This document shows positions 60,869 to 64,000 of a stretch of DNA of 64,000 nucleotides, piece by piece; the stretch's first letter is position 1; each line of letters begins with the position of its first letter. The translations under genes were made by a program, and so were the position numbers. Below the pieces are notes generated by a model. The model saw only the letters and a list, made by a program, of their open reading frames with translations, did no database searches and was not told where the DNA came from. The DNA is from Clostridium sp. AF37-5 (GTDB lineage: Bacteria; Bacillota; Clostridia; Lachnospirales; Lachnospiraceae): assembly GCF_003477605.1 (NCBI RefSeq), contig NZ_QUDR01000002.1, positions 124,001 to 188,000 on the forward strand. Reading direction: 5' to 3'.

Positions 60869-63568
60869 TTGGAAAACAAACTTGTACTGATTGATGGAAA
60901 CAGCATATTGAACCGTGCCTTTTATGGCGTGCCGGATTTAACAAACCGCGAGGGCTTGCATACAAATGCGATTTACGGATTTTTAAATATTTTGTTTAAA
61001 ATATTGGACGAAGAAGAGCCATCGCATTTGCTAGTAGCGTTTGATGAAAAAGCACCGACTTTCCGCCATAAAATGTACGAAGAATACAAAGGGAAAAGAA
61101 AACCGATGCCGGCTGAATTGAGTGAACAGGTGCCGGTAATCCGAAATCTTCTTCAAGTGATGAATATCCGTATTTATGCGGAAGAAGGCATTGAGGCGGA
61201 TGACATTTTAGGAACGATGGCGAAAAAAGCGGAGCAGGAAGGATATCTTGTTTCGATTGTATCCGGTGACCGCGATTTGCTGCAGTTAGCGACGGATACT
61301 ATTTTGGTCCGCATTCCAAAAACGAGTCGTGGAAAGACGGTTGTCGAAGACTATCATACAGCGCAGGTAATTGAAAAATACAGTGTTACACCATCTCAGA
61401 TTATTGATCTCAAAGGGCTGATGGGAGATGCTTCAGATAATATCCCGGGTGTTCCGGGAATTGGTGAGAAGACAGCAGTTAAAATTCTGACGATGTTTGG
61501 TACGGTTGAAAATGCGATTGAGCATGTAGAAGAAGTAACACCAAATCGTGCGAAAGAGGCGTTGAAGAACCATGTGGACATGGCAAAAATGAGTAAAGAT
61601 TTAGCGACTATAAGGACAAACTGCAAATTGGGAGTGGTGCTTTCAGAGTGTACGTTTGAGGATATGTTTAACGAAAAAGCATACCAGATGATTCAGTCTT
61701 TGGATTTGAAATCCATTTTAAAGCGATTTTCGGAGGATACCGGCAGAGATAAAAAACTGGAAAAATATTTTCAGGTAATTGAGACAAAAAAAGACTGGCT
61801 CTCTTTTGTGAAGACAATTGAAAAGAAAGAGCCGGTAGCGGTCAAGGCCGTTTTTCGAAAGGATGCTGCAGTAACAACGAGTGCCAGCGGACAGATGACG
61901 TTATTTATGACGGAGGCAGATGGAAGACTTTTAGGTATGGCGGTTGCTTTTTCCAAAGAAAAGATTGCTTTTTGCAAAGTGGGCGATGATTTGTCCGAAT
62001 ACGATATTACAAGTGAAATCAGTAATCTTTTGAAAACACATATATTGGTTGCCAATGATTTAAAGAGTCAGTTAGATTTCTTACCGGATGCAAAACCGGA
62101 AAACTCCTATGATACGAATCTGGCTGCGTATCTGTTAAGTCCGGTTCAGAAAAAGTTTGGAGAAGAAGAGATTGCAGAAAACTATGCATCTGTTTTGATG
62201 CACCCATATGAACAGTTTTTTGGTAAACAGCCGGAAGAAACTGCCTTTTTAGAGAAAGAAGACGAGGCAGTACGTTACTTTAGCTACTGTGCACTGGTAA
62301 ATGCGCTTGCATATCCGAATCTTTCCAAAGAATTGAAAAAACAAAAAATGCAGTCATTGTTTGAACGGATTGAGATGCAGCTCTTATTTACCCTTTATGA
62401 CATGGAAAAGGTGGGGATTTTAGTGGAAAAAGAGGCATTGCATGAATATGGTGCAAAACTTGGTGAGCGCATTTCTGAACTGGAAGCGGATATTTATGAG
62501 CGTGCCGGGGAGTCATTTAACATCAATTCACCGAAACAGTTAGGTGTAATTTTGTTTGAAAAAATGCATATGCCTTATGGAAAGAAAACAAAAACAGGAT
62601 ATTCCACTTCAGCAGAAGTTCTTGAAAAACTCCGTTTTGAGGATCCGATTGTGGAGATGATTCTGGAGTACCGCCAGCTTACGAAGTTGAAATCTACTTA
62701 TGCAGATGGATTAGAGAGTGATATCGATGAAAAAGATGGCAGAATCCACACAACATTTAATCAGAATGTGACGGCAACCGGACGTTTGAGCAGTACTGAG
62801 CCGAATTTGCAAAACATTCCGATTCGTATGGAACTTGGCAGACAAATCCGAAAAGTTTTTGTCCCACAGGACGGATACGTTTTCTTGGATGCCGATTACT
62901 CACAGATTGAATTAAGAGTGCTGGCACATATGTCAGAGGATGAAACTTTGATTGAAGCTTACCGGGAAAATGCTGATATTCATCGAACGACGGCAGCACT
63001 TGTCTTTCATACGCCTTATAAAGAGGTGACAGAACTGCAAAGGCGGAATGCAAAAGCAGTTAATTTTGGAATTGTATACGGAATCAGTGGATTTGGTTTG
63101 TCGCGCGATTTGAATATTTCAAAAAAACAGGCTGAAAAATATATTGAGGATTATTTTGAAACGTATCCGGATGTGAAACGGTTTATGGACGAACTGGTGG
63201 AGCAGGGCAAACAAAAAGGCTATGTGACATCTTTGTTTGGAAGAATCCGCCCAATTCCGGAATTTGCGTCGAAAAACTTTATGCAGCGCCAGTTTGGTGA
63301 ACGCATTGCGATGAATTCTCCGATACAGGGAACGGCGGCGGATATTATTAAAATTGCGATGATACGTGTGCACAAGAAATTAAAAGAAGGCAATTACAAA
63401 TCCCGTCTGATTTTGCAGATTCACGATGAACTTTTGATTGAGACACACAAGGATGAAATTGATGAAGTAAAACAGATTTTGGAAACAGAAATGGTTCATG
63501 CCTGCGATTTGGCAGTGCCTTTGATTGCAGAGGTGAAGCAGGGAATAAATTGGTATGAGGCAAAATAA
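60869..63568 (+). CDS. polA: DNA polymerase I
   Basis: The protein of 899 residues has an N-terminal 5'-3' nuclease domain (about 1-290; LVIDGN-like LVLIDGNSILNRAFYG, EAD in EGIEADDILG, SGDRDLLQL, GDASDNIPGVPGIG). A central region of about 300-480 lacks the acidic residues of a 3'-5' proofreading site. The polymerase domain has motif A DADYSQIELRVLAHMS (near 675), motif B RRNAKAVNFGIVYGISGFG and motif C QIHDELLIE (near 852). Loss of proofreading is usual in Bacillota PolA. The start is TTG at 60869 after AAAGAGG. coaE follows, as in many Firmicutes. Confidence 0.97.
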   Translation: MENKLVLIDGNSILNRAFYGVPDLTNREGLHTNAIYGFLNILFKILDEEEPSHLLVAFDEKAPTFRHKMYEEYKGKRKPMPAELSEQVPVIRNLLQVMNIRIYAEEGIEADDILGTMAKKAEQEGYLVSIVSGDRDLLQLATDTILVRIPKTSRGKTVVEDYHTAQVIEKYSVTPSQIIDLKGLMGDASDNIPGVPGIGEKTAVKILTMFGTVENAIEHVEEVTPNRAKEALKNHVDMAKMSKDLATIRTNCKLGVVLSECTFEDMFNEKAYQMIQSLDLKSILKRFSEDTGRDKKLEKYFQVIETKKDWLSFVKTIEKKEPVAVKAVFRKDAAVTTSASGQMTLFMTEADGRLLGMAVAFSKEKIAFCKVGDDLSEYDITSEISNLLKTHILVANDLKSQLDFLPDAKPENSYDTNLAAYLLSPVQKKFGEEEIAENYASVLMHPYEQFFGKQPEETAFLEKEDEAVRYFSYCALVNALAYPNLSKELKKQKMQSLFERIEMQLLFTLYDMEKVGILVEKEALHEYGAKLGERISELEADIYERAGESFNINSPKQLGVILFEKMHMPYGKKTKTGYSTSAEVLEKLRFEDPIVEMILEYRQLTKLKSTYADGLESDIDEKDGRIHTTFNQNVTATGRLSSTEPNLQNIPIRMELGRQIRKVFVPQDGYVFLDADYSQIELRVLAHMSEDETLIEAYRENADIHRTTAALVFHTPYKEVTELQRRNAKAVNFGIVYGISGFGLSRDLNISKKQAEKYIEDYFETYPDVKRFMDELVEQGKQKGYVTSLFGRIRPIPEFASKNFMQRQFGERIAMNSPIQGTAADIIKIAMIRVHKKLKEGNYKSRLILQIHDELLIETHKDEIDEVKQILETEMVHACDLAVPLIAEVKQGINWYEAK

Positions 63569-63585
63569 AACCAAGGAGAAAGAAA

Positions 63586-64000
63586 ATGGTAATTGGTATT
63601 ACTGGCGGCGTAGGCTGTGGTAAATCAACGGTGTTAAATCTACTGGAAGAAAAATACGGGGCAAAGATTATTGAGGCGGATGCCCTCGGTCATGAAGCAC
63701 TGAAACCGGGGACGGAGCCTTATCAAAAGATTTGCGATACATTTGGTGTTGACATCACAGGAGAGGATGGACAGATTCTGCGTCCTTTGCTTGCGGATAA
63801 AATCTACCAGGATGACAACGGCAGAGAGCGGCTAAATGCCATTGTACATCCCTTTGTGAAAGAACAGATTTGTAAACAATTAAATGAATGGAAGGATGAG
63901 CCGGTTGTCTGCTTAGAAACGGCAATTTTATTTGAAACCGGATGTGACACGCTCTGCGATATAATCTGGGCGGTTGTGACAGACAAAGAACTAAGGATTC
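63586..64000 (+). CDS. coaE: Dephospho-CoA kinase (3' end outside window)
   Basis: CoaE phosphorylates dephospho-CoA in the last step of coenzyme A synthesis. The first 138 residues are in the window: MVIGITGGVGCGKSTVLNLL with the P-loop, EADALGHEAL, the LRPLLADKIYQDD lid region and AIVHPFVKEQI, then VVCLETAILFETG. The ATG at 63586 follows CCAAGGAGAAAG, 17 bases after the polA stop. The rest runs past position 64000 with no stop codon. The assignment is secure from the N-terminal motifs. Confidence 0.95.
   Translation, partial: MVIGITGGVGCGKSTVLNLLEEKYGAKIIEADALGHEALKPGTEPYQKICDTFGVDITGEDGQILRPLLADKIYQDDNGRERLNAIVHPFVKEQICKQLNEWKDEPVVCLETAILFETGCDTLCDIIWAVVTDKELRI

Noticed and set aside
61180..62300. 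Loss of PolA proofreading as a novel feature
   Set aside because: The missing acidic exonuclease residues are typical of Bacillota DNA polymerase I, so this is expected.
1..64000. CRISPR array
   Set aside because: I saw no regularly spaced direct repeats of 24-40 bases and no cas genes. The repeats found are palindromes or protein-domain duplications.

Overview
The window looks like a chromosomal segment of a low-to-moderate G+C member of the Bacillota, class Clostridia, most likely the Lachnospiraceae. This rests on the gene families and their order (recG-rsmD-ylbJ-epsC-ackA-rpmF; ruvAB-zapA-U32 peptidase), strong AGGAGG-type ribosome sites, a sporulation-lineage YlbJ protein, a proofreading-deficient PolA, and several large lysine-rich secreted proteins. 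The taxonomic call is an inference from gene content; no 16S gene is present.

Layout. (1) 1-9079: the distal half of a type IV pilus operon: a PilM-PilN fusion cut by the window edge, PilO, three class III prepilins, a large PilX-like protein and a 904-residue membrane-anchored extracellular protein. (2) 9097-13602: housekeeping genes rnhB, an orphan FlhB C-terminal-domain protein, yraN, der, plsY and gpsA, closed by a clear terminator. (3) 13792-17200: ssrA (tmRNA) with promoter and terminator, followed by accessory DNA: a frameshifted RhuM-family remnant and a promoter-driven, translationally coupled ATPase + TOPRIM-like gene pair that resembles known anti-phage pairs. (4) 17238-24134: recG, rsmD, a coiled-coil protein, ylbJ, a serine acetyltransferase, ackA and rpmF.

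(5) 24209-43595: a long A+T-rich accessory locus. A small XRE regulator is divergent from a Tad/Flp (type IVc) pilus operon encoding TadZ, TadA/CpaF, TadB, TadC, a Flp pilin, a prepilin peptidase, two TadE-like pseudopilins and a 938-residue TadG-like protein. Interleaved are an FHA protein, two PP2C phosphatases, a WG-repeat membrane protein and a zinc-ribbon Ser/Thr kinase with extracellular PASTA domains. Three secreted proteins end the locus, two of them tandem paralogues. The promoter carries two AT-rich dyads, and a hairpin sits directly after the pilin gene. I consider this phospho-signalling Tad locus the most interesting system in the window.

(6) 43665-57743: housekeeping and envelope genes: degV, a DEDD exonuclease, cls, ruvA, ruvB, zapA, an RlhA-type U32 protein, a SEDS/class B PBP pair, a Nudix hydrolase, a two-domain polyphosphate:AMP phosphotransferase and a secreted transglutaminase-like protein. 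(7) 57750-58300: tRNA-Leu(CAA) on the minus strand, flanked by two inverted copies of a palindromic repeat. (8) 58399-64000: a large repeat-containing secreted protein, polA, and the 5' part of coaE running off the window.

Two different pilus machines are therefore encoded about 15 kb apart. The type IV pilus part here lacks motor ATPases, platform protein and peptidase (presumably upstream). The Tad locus carries its own motor, platform and peptidase.
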